Source: Oryzias latipes
Lineage: Eukaryota > Chordata > Actinopteri > Beloniformes > Adrianichthyidae
Direction of reading: 5' to 3'
NCBI RefSeq assembly: GCF_002234675.1
Contig: NC_019869.2
Location: 26,829,823 to 26,893,822, forward strand
Length of the DNA stretch: 64,000 bases
A model generated the notes under the pieces. It did not search any database. It saw nothing but the letters and a program-made list of their open reading frames with translations, and was not told the origin of the DNA. A program made the position numbers and the translations under genes. Within the stretch, counting starts at the first letter, position 1; each line of letters starts with the position of its first letter. Of the stretch, positions 34,740 through 44,283 are shown one piece after another.

Positions 34740-37700
34740 GTGAGGCTCCGGGGACCCTGCAGCCGTCATACATGGAAACTGGGACGCTTTTTGGTGGTGT
34801 CCAGTTTTGGGCTATGCTTAAAAAGATCAGTGATGGATTACTGCCTCCGATCCATATTCCCTCTGATTGATTTAGCGGTCCTGATGGAGAAATCCTCTCT
34901 TTCTTTTCCCACGTGGCGGGTAACCTGCAGCCCCACACAGGTCGCGCTGCGACACGTCTCTGGGCCTCCTGACGCAGAAGTTTGCAGACATGCTGAGGCA
35001 CAGCCCTGACGGAGTGTTGGACCTCAACGTGGTCTGCCAGAAGCTCGGTGCGCCCAAGAGGCGGGTTTATGACATCACCAACGTGTTGGAGGGGATCAAG
35101 CTCATCAGGAAGAAGTCGAAAAGTCACATTCAGTGGTTGTGAGTACGGCGACAGAAAACAGGCTTTGAATGGTGGTTTGAAGCTTCAGCACAGCAGGGAT
35201 GTGGTGACATGCTGGGGGCTAAAGCTGAAGCCCCCAGCAGGAGGAGCGGTGGAGCATCAGCTCCACGCAGAAACAGGCTTTTCCTGCAGCAGTTCAGGCT
35301 CAGGTGGATCCGCTGGGCTGATCAATTCTTCCATCTGAAGCGATCCAGGCGTAATAGATCAATAGTCGAGCCATAAAAGTAGAGACCTAACGCATAACAG
35401 CAGTGAGGCCAAAGTCTGCTAGCTTGATGCTAACGTATGATGGAGTTTCCCATAGGATGTGAAAACATCATTACTGACTAAATGAACAGCTTCATAAACT
35501 CACAGGCAAGAATTGTCCAAACGCTTTTAAGGAAGCATGTTCTTAAAAGTAACCATTTGGGGTCTAAAACAACGATTCTTTTGCTCAAATCTATTCTGAA
35601 ATAAAGCGTAATGCTCTAGAGCTCCACCTAGTGGCCAAACGGAAACACCCTCCAGGAAAAAAAAGAACCTTTATTTTTGTAACATGAGCGCGTTTGGAGC
35701 CTTTACAATAATCAGACACCATGTAATAACCATGGTTTGTTATTTCACTAATACATGTAACAGTATGTGAACTTTATCACATAGATATCTTCACATACAG
35801 ATTATTAATGTATTTCGGCACAGAAATGTCTAAATGTGTAAATTCTAAATCAAATCGAATGGATCAGGAGAATGGAATTGAGTTCTACATTCCAGTTTCT
35901 ACAGTCCCTGACAAAAGTCTTGTCGCTTCTCCATTTTGTAGAAACTAAAGCGTATAACCTCACTTTTAATGAATCCATTGGTTTTAGAAATGTCTCATAT
36001 GAAAGCTAAAACCCTCCCAAATTATGTTCAATATACTAAAATAAAATTGCTTCACTGAAGAAAGATTGATCATTTAATGAACACAGAAAGCTCACATTTT
36101 GGCAAGACAAAAGTTTTGTCGCCTACAGAGTAACGTGAAAATTTAACAAATAATTTACTTCAAAAACAAAAATATGTTGCATAACATCAGTGAATTAAGT
36201 AGTGCTACTGTGAGATCCATATTTAATATCTTGTATGACTTCCATGAGCTTGAAGGACAGCATCCATGCGGTTTGACAACGATTCATACAATTTATAGAT
36301 GAAGTCATCAGAAATAGCAAAGAAAGCAGTCTTCCATGCCTCCCAGAGTTCATCAAGATTCTTTGGTTTGGTCTTCCATGCTTCCTCTTTCATTCTACCC
36401 CAGACATGCTCAATGATGTTCATGTCTGGTGACTGGGCTGGCCAGTCCTGGAGCACCTTGAGGAACTTTGATGTAGAGATGGAAGTATGCCATGGAGCAC
36501 CATCCTGCTGCAGAATTTGACCCCTTTTATGGTTGGGAATGGAAGAGGTAGCTAATACTTCTTGATATTTTAGGCTATTGATATTGCCTTCCACCCTGCA
36601 AATGTTTCACACCCCCCCATACTGGATGGAACCCCAGACCATGATTTTTCTGCCACCAAACTTAAATGTTTTCTGGGTGAATCTTGGGTCCATGCTGCCT
36701 CCAGTTGGTCTCCTGTGATGTAATTCAACTGAAGACTCATCTCCACCGTCTGCCACTTTTCCAGCGTCCATCCTTTTAGCAGGCTGTGGGCCTTGGCAAA
36801 TGCCACACGGTTTTTCAATTGCCTTTTGTTTAGTGCTGGTTTCTGGGCACTGATTGGACCATGGAGGCCATTTTGAGACAGAATTCTACAAACTGTTCTG
36901 GTTGACACAGGGACTTGAGGTGACCAGGCCTGGTGGAGCTCTGCTGCAGTAGAAAAGGGGCTGGCCTTGGATTTTCCAACCAACAAACGGTCCTCCCGAG
37001 CAGTTGTCTTGCGGGGTCTGCCGGACCTGGGCTTGTCAAAAACATCTCCAGTCTCTTCCAAACCTTTTCTTCTTCTTTGTACTTGACGCTGAGACACATT
37101 GAAGGTGTCAGCCACCTCAGCAGTGGATCTGGTCTTCAGTCTCTTGATAATCAACGCTTTGGTCTCAGGGTGAATCTTAGGCATGTTGTCAGAGGTCAAG
37201 TTGCAGTTGATGTGAAGGCCTGGTGTGCTGGGGTTTTTTTTAGACACACCCACTAATTGATTGATCAGTAATTGATCACAGGTGAGGCTGTAATCTAGGA
37301 TTGGGAGCATCATATGACAAGGCGACAAAACGTTTGTCTTGCCAAAATGTGACCTTTCTGTGTTCATTAAATGATCAATCTTTCTTCAGTGAAGCAATTT
37401 TATTTTAGTATATTGAACATAATTTGGGAGGGTTTTAGCTTTCATATGAGACATTTCTAAAACCAATGGATTCATTAAAAGTGAGGTTATACGCTTTAGT
37501 TTCTACAAAATGGAGAAGCGACAAGACTTTTGTCAGGGACTGTAGATAATCGAATCAAATCGATTCTGGAGATGACAGTGACACCCAGCCTAAAGGCTCG
37601 TACACACCGGGACGAATATTCGCCAGCCGTTTTTCGCCAGCGTTTTTTGTGTTCACACCCAGGCGATTTTCGCTGACGATGAGTGGAGTGAACATGCAAT

Positions 37701-39474
37701 TTCATTCCCTGACATTAGATGGCGCTTAATGTAAACAGAAATACTCCTGTACACAAGGTGGCGCTGCGCAACTTTACGCTTCTTAAAGTCGCTTTTCACT
37801 CAGAAGAAGAGAGCAAGTATTTACGCGCTTGTCAGAATCAAACAAAGAAAACATGAGTATTTCAAGCATCAGTAGCTCCAACTGGTGCTTGGTTCGGGGA
37901 TGTTTAAGAATGTCCGTCATTATTTCTTCGCGGCAGTGTAGACGCTACTTGGCGTCTATCTTCTTCGCTGGTATGTGTGCTCAGCAAGGCAGTTTTGTGT
38001 TTGAGCGCCCCCAAGTTGTGTTTTACCGTAACTTCAGAAGCTCCAGACACGTGTGCAAAAGCGCAATTCTCATTGGTCGAATAGATTTCGACGCGAGGCG
38101 TCAAAAAAATAAAACGAACCCGAGGCGTTTTTTTTTTTTGACGCTTTGACGCCTGGCGTTTTTTCGCGTCGGTGTGCACACTCTCGTTGGTGCCCTTTGT
38201 TTAGTCACGAGGCGTTAAACGTCGGCGAAAATCGCCGGCGAAATTCGTCCCGGTGTGAACAGGCCTTTAGGATCAGGTGTGTTCAGCCAATCAGATCAGC
38301 GGGTGCTGAGGGGGTGGGAAAGAATCCCGACAGTAGCTTTGAGATTCAGAGTTTGTCCCCCCCCTCATCCAGTCCATGCATTCACAGCATGAGGACAACC
38401 TGATGCAGGACGTTTGTGTAACAGTTGTACCTGTTTTTGAGAAAACAGACATCTGCACAGTCATCACTGAGGATGTGGACGTCCCATCATTGGGGTTTAT
38501 TGGGAACAGTGGAAAGGCCTGATCTCTGTGCCTTGTGTGCAGGGGGGGGCATGTGAACCTGCTGGTGAATGGGAAGGTGAAGGCTCTGGAACAGGAGGAG
38601 AAGAACCTGGACCGCCTCATCCAGAACTGTGCCTACCAGATCAGAGAGCTGCGGGGAAACCAGCAGATGCACAGATATCCTTTCATCAGAAGATCCCGTT
38701 TCCTCTGTTTGGTCATGAAATCATTCCAGCAACCTCTTCCGTGCCCTTCCTGACCTCACGGATCACGTATGCCTATCTGACCTACAAGGACATCCGGGAA
38801 ATTCCAAGCTTGAAAGAAGAAACGGTCATTTTGATCAAAGCTCCCCCAGAGACGACCCTCCAGGTTCCTCATCCAGAGGAGGTAAAATGCTCAGAAATGT
38901 TTCTGAACGGTGTTTTGGCTCCTTCACCAAAGTCCGTCTGTTTTCCTGGTGCTCAGAGCCTCCAGGTTTACCTCCACAGTGTTTTTGGGCCCATCGACGC
39001 TCTCCTCTGCTCCGATGAGCTGGTTCCTGTGGAGTCTGTTGGAGCCGGCCGCTGCTCCAGCCTCGCCGCCGGCAGGGAAGGCTCCTCCCACACACCTCCC
39101 TTCAGTCAGGTGTCTTCAGGAAGTCTCCTCCAGGTTTCACCTGAGACAACAGGTATAGTGACAGAGAAGCATCTGTTGTACGTGTCTATGAGACTCTTTT
39201 CACTAAAGAGCCCCGTTCTCCAGAAAACAGAGTCTGCCGAGTCCCTCATCATTCAGACCTGCAGCCAAAGCTGACTCAGCAGTTTCTGCCGCCATCCACC
39301 CCTCTTCCAGGCTCCGCCCAGCCGCCCAGGACAGATGGCCCAAAGCCCACGCCCACTGTGGCCATCAACGTTGGCGGGGAGCAGTACCTGCTGAGCCTGA
39401 CGGAGGACGGCGGCATCGGCGACCTTTTCTCCGCCCATCTGGACCAGTCGCCCTCAGACGTCCAGCTTCTCTGA
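34675..39474 (+). CDS. e2f2: E2F1/2/3-subfamily transcription factor, probably e2f2 (first coding exon not found)
   Basis: E2F1-3 proteins bind DNA with a DP partner, activate S-phase genes and are restrained by pRB. Six coding exons: 34675-34739, 34931-35138, 38543-38674, 38767-38881, 38957-39152 and 39257-39474. They join in phase to 310 residues plus stop. In order: a cyclin-A-type motif (xLELD), the winged-helix DNA-binding domain ([36 protein letters not shown]), a leucine-zipper/marked box ([42 protein letters not shown]), and a C-terminal pRB-binding activation segment ([17 protein letters not shown]). The activation segment and Cy motif exclude E2F4-8. Choice of e2f2 rests on LIRKK and on human E2F2 lying near LDLRAP1/MACO1 on 1p36; e2f1 or e2f3 is not excluded. 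Intron 3 (3.4 kb) carries transposons; one intron is U12-type. Confidence 0.85.
34931..35138 (+). CDS. e2f2: E2F coding exon 3 (DNA-binding domain)
   Basis: This 208-nt exon encodes the winged-helix domain: [40 protein letters not shown] and [20 protein letters not shown]. The acceptor ctgcag at 34930 matches the phase of exon 2; a second AG at 34940 is possible. Donor tggtt/gtgagt. The first Tyr of the usual RYDTS is Cys here. Confidence 0.9.
35902..37542 (-). mobile_element. Tc1/mariner-type transposon with about 221-bp inverted repeats
   Basis: It begins cagtccctgacaaaagtct and ends with the inverse, with TA on both sides. The inverted repeats run 35902-36122 and 37321-37542. Minus-strand transposase: an N-terminal paired-like half (37187 to about 36770, [48 protein letters not shown]) and a C-terminal half (36594-36223, [31 protein letters not shown], ending GSHTRY). 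The halves are in different frames, so the copy is inactive, but both are long and well preserved. Confidence 0.92.
36223..37187 (-). pseudogene. Frameshifted Tc1-type transposase
   Basis: The frame begins [11 protein letters not shown] near 37187 on the minus strand and stays recognisable to about 36770. After one or more frame changes it resumes from about 36594 to the stop near 36223. DDE-type motifs ([19 protein letters not shown]) are intact in the second half. Confidence 0.88.
37593..38267 (+). mobile_element. MITE with aaggc...ccgggacgaa ends, copy 1
   Basis: A 675-bp element. It begins aaggctcgtacacaccggga and ends with tcccggtgtgaacaggcctt, with TA on each side. Both subterminal regions are rich in cgccagcg/cgccggcg words. 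It shares its interior (ctccaactggtgcttggttc, cggcagtgtagacgctactt) with the inverted copy at 43595-44283. Frames across it (for example 37829-38149) are conserved in both copies but resemble no transposase I know. Confidence 0.88.
38543..38674 (+). CDS. e2f2: E2F coding exon 4 (leucine-zipper dimerisation region)
   Basis: This 132-nt exon begins after ccttgtgtgcag. It encodes [20 protein letters not shown] and [13 protein letters not shown], the E2F/DP dimerisation helix. Its 3' boundary is not a GT: the following intron starts ATATCCTTT, the U12 signature. Confidence 0.9.
38675..38766 (+). other. AT-AC (U12-type) intron in the E2F gene
   Basis: The 92-bp intron starts atatccttt, an exact minor-spliceosome 5' site. 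It ends ggatcac, with AC as the last two bases. A branch site ttcctgac puts its branch A at 38753, 13 nt before the intron end, the usual U12 distance. Removing it joins CAC AG to G TAT GCC and restores [12 protein letters not shown], at the same place as the human KR/LAYVTYQDI junction. No GT-AG alternative gives this reading. Confidence 0.9.
38767..38881 (+). CDS. e2f2: E2F coding exon 5 (marked box)
   Basis: This 115-nt exon encodes [20 protein letters not shown] and [18 protein letters not shown], closely matching the E2F marked box. Donor gaggag/gtaaaa. Confidence 0.92.
38957..39152 (+). CDS. e2f2: E2F coding exon 6
   Basis: This 196-nt exon has acceptor tttcctggtgctcag. It encodes [20 protein letters not shown], completing the marked box, then a Ser/Gly-rich linker. 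Donor acaacag/gtatag. Confidence 0.9.
39257..39474 (+). CDS. e2f2: E2F last coding exon (pRB-binding activation domain)
   Basis: This 218-nt exon has acceptor cctcatcattcag. It encodes [20 protein letters not shown] and the pRB-pocket-binding segment [20 protein letters not shown], then VQLL and TGA. The E2F1-3 consensus here is YLLxLxExEGIxDLFD. Confidence 0.88.
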
Positions 39475-39910
39475 CCAAAGCTTTGTGGATGACAGCAGAA
39501 CCTCCACCCTCCTGGAGGCCAGAGGGGCTGTAGGTCTGAGGCTGTGCTGACCGCTGGTGGGGTTTGAAGCAAGTTTGAAGGCTGCAGCTGAAGTGAAGAC
39601 CTTCCCGTGTTTGAGCACAGCCCCCACCTCCCCGAGAGACACAAAGTGTTGTGTTCTCCTGGTCCACACAAGGACAGAAGGCCATTCCAGAGAACCTCTG
39701 CTGCTAAGTGAAGCTTCATGGTGCTTCAGTCCTGATGCTGGACTTCATTCACGTTTGAATCCTTGAAGCTCCTCAGGTTCTTGCAGGTTTGAACCTTTTC
39801 ACCTTGTCTGCTCTGCTGACTGGACTTTACATGTCCCCTGTGTTTCTGTGGTCCAATGCATGGGAGCCTTTCCCCACAGAGACTCAGAGAAGCCCCTGTT
39901 AAAGGGGATG

Positions 39911-39958
<48 letters not shown>

Positions 39959-40130
39959 GGACACAAACATCTGAGATTGGCTTTTTGTACATTTCTATGA
40001 ATTTTTATTCTGCTTTCTGGAACTCTCTTTGCACCTTCTACATTCAGATTTTCGGTCATATTCTTTGATACTCAAGTTGTTTATTGTGTCAGTTTGCATT
40101 GCAACATTAAAGAAACGGATTTTGCTGTTT
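39475..40130 (+). other. E2F 3' UTR with candidate poly(A) signal
   Basis: Non-coding DNA after the stop. It contains a 27-bp poly(G) tract (39927-39953) and ATTAAA at 40106-40111 as the likely poly(A) signal. Confidence 0.5.
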
Positions 40131-42560
40131 TATCCTTCAGGAATCTCCTTCAGGTTCAAACCTGATGTTCTGTTTTCAAAAACTTTTCCTGTTACGCTCT
40201 GATTTCCTCAGTAACACTGCTGTGACGTCATGCTCCTCTCACCTGGACAGCACAAGTGTTGTGGAGCATGAGAGTTGGCCGGCAGACCTACTTTTCTGAG
40301 CTAAAGTTTCAGAACAAAGCTTTTCCGTCAGTTTGAAGTCAACCTGCAGTGTCACGTGTAGCCACTAGGGGGCAGTGAGAACTCACTCGGTGGTGTCGCG
40401 TGCTCGTGGCGTGTTCAAACTGAGAGGTAAACACGTGTTCCTCTGAAGTCCAGCTCTGGCCTGAATGGAGATGGGTGCAGGCATGGGGGGGTCCGCTGCT
40501 CCATGTCTTCCTGTTCTTCATGATTTCAGACGAGGGTCTCTGCTGATGGGAGGAGATTTGAGGTCAATTATTTCCATTGTTTCAATTTGTGTTCAGAAAC
40601 GGATCCCTGATGAGAAGATCAGGTGAGTGAGTCAGAACGGTTCAGGTGTGCAGGAATGAGCATCGCAGCTTCAGAGAAGTGTGTACAAATGAATGAACGT
40701 GTCTGCTTTTATGTGATGAAGCTCTTTGGCACATGAGTAAACAGCTTCTCGTGTTTTTGAAATGGCGTTAATGGAAAATGTCTTGAGACAGACGTCCTCT
40801 GCTTTGTCCTTTAAGCTGTTCCTCGCTCTCTTTGTCTGACCCGCAGCATCTTAGAAAAATACATCATCTCCCTGAAACCTGATGATGTAATCCTCTAGGT
40901 TCCTGCAGTACCGCCAGTGACCACAGGTGGCAGTGTTGTACCTGCAGAACCTCCTTGAACCCTTTCAACCCACTTCCCCACAAACGCTGGCTGTCTGGCT
41001 GGCTCAGAGTTCATGGACAGTCACTGGATCATCTCTGTCATTAATTCTCCTGCGGTTCAGCTGCTTGTTTTCCATTTTCCACCTAACTACCAGGAAATAA
41101 AAGTAGCAAAGTGGGGAGTGGGTCTTGCTAAATGTGCGATTTAACATCCCCCAATATAGGTTGCTCTGAAGGTGGGGTTTATTTTTTAAAGTGCTTTTTC
41201 TGGTCTCCTCAGAGCACAGTAGGAGATGGCGAAGCTCCGAGCACTCTGTACAGATGGTGGGGCTTAAAGACATTCCAGGTTCTTCAGGAGGAACTCTGAA
41301 CAGCTCCAGCCTGATCCGCTGCTGCTGGAGGACACTTGTTCTCTGCCAGGCTGCAGTTGTGAGGCGAGGAGAGAACAAAAGTGGGAGAGGGTTTAAAGAA
41401 GGCGCAGGAAAACCAGAGAGGGAGAGAGTACTACTGGCCTCTGATTGGTTTAGAGAACGCAGCGTCTTTCCACGCTCCGGCGTGTCAGCCAATATGCTGG
41501 CGTTTGCAACATTTTGGATTTATGAATGAAAGTGGAAGCAGCACAGGCGTAGTTTGATTCATCAGCTGTGGGTGTAACGTGATGGAGTTTGAGCGGATGA
41601 GAGGGGCTGCAGGTGAAAAAGCTGCTGCTGCTGCTCATCTGAAGACCTGGTCCATCCAGGAAACCTGCCACCGGCACAGCCGGCTCCAAAAGTCCACAAA
41701 TATTCCACTGAGATTGGGTTTCTGGATTTTAACCAGTTTGACAGTAATGTGCCAGAGTCCAGATGTTCCTGTAAAGTTCCTCCCTGAAGCGGAACAACAG
41801 TTTCTAACTGCAGGTGGATCCCTCCTCATCCAGAACAGAGTTCTGTTTCTGACAGGGTCTGCGGTGTTTGGGCACACAGGAAAGATGCGATGTGGGTGAA
41901 AGGTGATGATTGTCATGAACTCACCCGGTTAGTTGGTTCTGTTATTGCTGCTGTTTTCTTCCTGGTCAGGGTTCACGTTGGGACGTCCCGCCCGGAGAGA
42001 GCAGCTGAGGAAACGACAACCATGGTTCTCTGGAAAAGGTGCGCCCCCCCCCCCCGTTGTTGAAATGCTACCAGATAGCGGGACTCAAAGCAATCACATC
42101 TGGAGGAAAATCCTTCAATGTCCTCCAGAAGCAGGAAAAGTGCATCCGGGACAACAAAAGCATCAGAGGACACAGCATCCGCAGTGACTGTTGTGTCTCC
42201 ACGGCTGCTGAATGAAAGGGAAATCAATGAACGGCATGTGTCTGCAGGAATCCATACTGAAGGTCTGTGTATGGATTGAGCTTTAAAGAAAGTCGTTTTC
42301 CTCGGTCACTTGGTCTTAAGGTGCTTGACTGTTCAAAGGTCTGACCTCCTCCCGGGGGGCTTGGGGTTGGTCGTCTTGAAATAAGGCGGGCTTTGCTCTG
42401 CACGGCTACATTTTGAGGCCCTCTTCCAGATGATGGAAGAGTTGGCTGAGCAGGGCTCACAGCTGCTTCCTGCTTCAGTAAATGTGGAGCGGTTAGGATT
42501 TAATGTCTGCTGGTTTAAGGGCTGTACTTTCTTTTCGGTGCAGTGTGGGTGCATAACGCT
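40131..42560. other. Intergenic DNA, no recognised gene
   Basis: Two small exon-like pieces near 40597-40898 are reported as a finding. CCAAT-type words in both orientations (tgattggttt, agccaatatg near 41443-41500) suggest a promoter-like spot but no gene is seen next to it. Confidence 0.35.
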
Positions 42561-42640
42561 TCAGGATGACCTGCTGTGAACCTCAGCCACGCTCTGCAGT
42601 GCATATTTCCTTTCTTTGGTTCCACTTGGAAACATCAAAT

Positions 42641-42826
42641 ATTTGCATAGACAAAAGCAGACATGCAGCTGAGCCCAGAGGCCTCTTGCCTTTGGCCAAT
42701 AGAGACAAAGAGCATCAGTTGTCATTTGCATGTCATTTGCATTGGATCTTCCCCTGACTGTTTGCAATGTCAGGAGGCCAAATTAACCAGTGTTCCGTTT
42801 TGCCATGATTTGCATCTCATTTGCAT
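42641..42826. promoter_or_regulatory. Cluster of five POU octamer motifs
   Basis: The exact octamer ATTTGCAT occurs at 42641-42648, 42724-42731, 42735-42742, 42808-42815 and 42819-42826. The last four form two pairs, each with starts 11 bp apart, about one helical turn. Flanking homeobox-type words (ttaac, ctaatt) are present. This looks like an enhancer bound by Oct/POU factors; activity and target gene are inferred. Confidence 0.55.
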
Positions 42827-43594
42827 CAGAGTTGCTTAACTAGAGCTACTTAGCTGAGTGACCCCTAAGGAAACTCCACACCTCCCACTCGGAGGAGCCA
42901 GACAGCGCTTCTGGCTAATTTCATTTAGGGAAGCGACTGTTGGACCAAGAGAGGGCCTTTGGATGTAATCATTAAAGGGACGATGGCTTCCAAGCTGTTT
43001 GTGATCACACTATTTGTGTGCATATGGGCCTCGTGTCATATTAACTGTAAGGATGAAGGATTAGGCATGGAAGGGGTATCAGGCAGCATCAATCTCACTC
43101 AGCAACTCGGAGCAGGCACATTAATCATCCGGTCTCCAGGAAATCACGCTCATCTCACTGGGGGCCGCCATGCGCACACATGGCGGTGATGGCTGGATGT
43201 GGACATGGACAGGGGGGGGGTAGTGGCTCACTGAGCATTAAAGACTCAGCTAATACTTCTTCATTGATCCCTCACACTTGGAATGGACCTGAGACGGTGT
43301 TTTGTCTTTTAATGTGTTCATCTGCACAGAGGTCCCAGCAAACCCAACAGAGAAGCATTTCTGTCTCCCCCAAGCTGATTACAGATTACTTTTCCAAGCA
43401 GTTGCAGTTTTTTTACTGTTTTCTATTTTTGTTTCTCTCAAGCATCCAGTTTCACTTTTTAGAGGGAGCGTCTCGTCACAGATTCCAGAATTTCAAACGA
43501 ATCCTCGCTGAACCACCAATCACTTTTCAGACTCCTGCAGCAAAACAAAGCAGGCCAATGCATGAGAAAAATACAAGACCTAAACGTCAGTGTA
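42827..43594. other. Intergenic DNA with a short signal-peptide-like frame
   Basis: At about 42983 a plus-strand frame reads MASKLFVITLFVCIWASCHI and then reaches a possible donor (attaact/gtaagg). No further exon was found, so it is not called a gene. Confidence 0.25.
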
Positions 43595-44283
43595 AAGGCC
43601 CGTTCACACCGGGACGAATTTCGCCCGCGATTTTCGCCGACGTTTAATGCCTCATGACTAAACAAAGGGCACCAATGAGAGTGTGCACACCGACGCGAAA
43701 AAACGCCACGCGTCAAAGAGTGATTTTTTTTAAAAACTCCTCGGGTTCGTTTTTTTGGGTTGACGCGTCGCGTCGAAATCTACTCGACCAATGAGAATGG
43801 CGCTTTTGCACACGTGTCTGGAGCTTCTGAAGTTACAGTAAAACACAACTTGGGGGCGCTCAAACACAAAACTGCCTTGCTGAGCACACATACCAGCGAA
43901 GAAGTTAGACGCCAAGTAGCGTCTACACTGCCGCGAAGAAATAATGACGGACATTCTAAAATATCCCCGAACCAAGCACCAGTTGGAGCTACTGGTGCTT
44001 GAAATATTCATGTTTTCTTTGTATGATTCTGACAAGCGCGTAAATACTTGCTCTCTTCTTCTGAGTGAAAAGCGGGTTTAAGAAGCGTAAAGTTGCGCAG
44101 CGCCACCTTGTGTACAGGAGTATTTCTGTTTACATCAAGCGCCATCTAATGTCAGGGAATGAAATTGCATGTTCGCTCGGCTCATCGTCAGCGAAAATCA
44201 CCTGGGTGTGAACACAAAAGACGTGGCGAAAAACGCTGACGAATAACGGCTGGCGAATATTCGTCCCGGTGTGTACGGGCCTT
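43595..44283 (-). mobile_element. MITE with aaggc...ccgggacgaa ends, copy 2 (inverted)
   Basis: A 689-bp element with TA on both sides, ends aaggcccgttcacaccggga and tcccggtgtgtacgggcctt. Its interior is the reverse complement of copy 1 at 37593-38267 and very similar to it. Confidence 0.88.

Larger units (their letters stand above)
35139..38542 (+). other. E2F intron 3, expanded by mobile elements
   Basis: A 3.4-kb GT-AG intron. About 2.3 kb of it is two mobile elements (35902-37542 and 37593-38267). The rest is anonymous AT-rich DNA. Confidence 0.8.

Noticed and set aside
34623-35009. 128-codon plus-strand frame over E2F exons 2 and 3
   Set aside because: It is in a different frame from the E2F reading and crosses splice sites; the E2F frame is fixed by homology and phase.
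38528-39274. 248-codon plus-strand frame through the U12 intron
   Set aside because: Its first third is out of frame with the E2F dimerisation helix. It joins the E2F frame only by reading through the AT-AC intron and two GT-AG introns.
41004-41492. 162-codon minus-strand frame
   Set aside because: No recognisable domain, no splice partners, and composition like the surrounding non-coding DNA.
42959-43189. Secreted peptide gene suggested by a signal-peptide-like start
   Set aside because: Only one short frame with a possible donor; no downstream exon, homology or promoter was seen.
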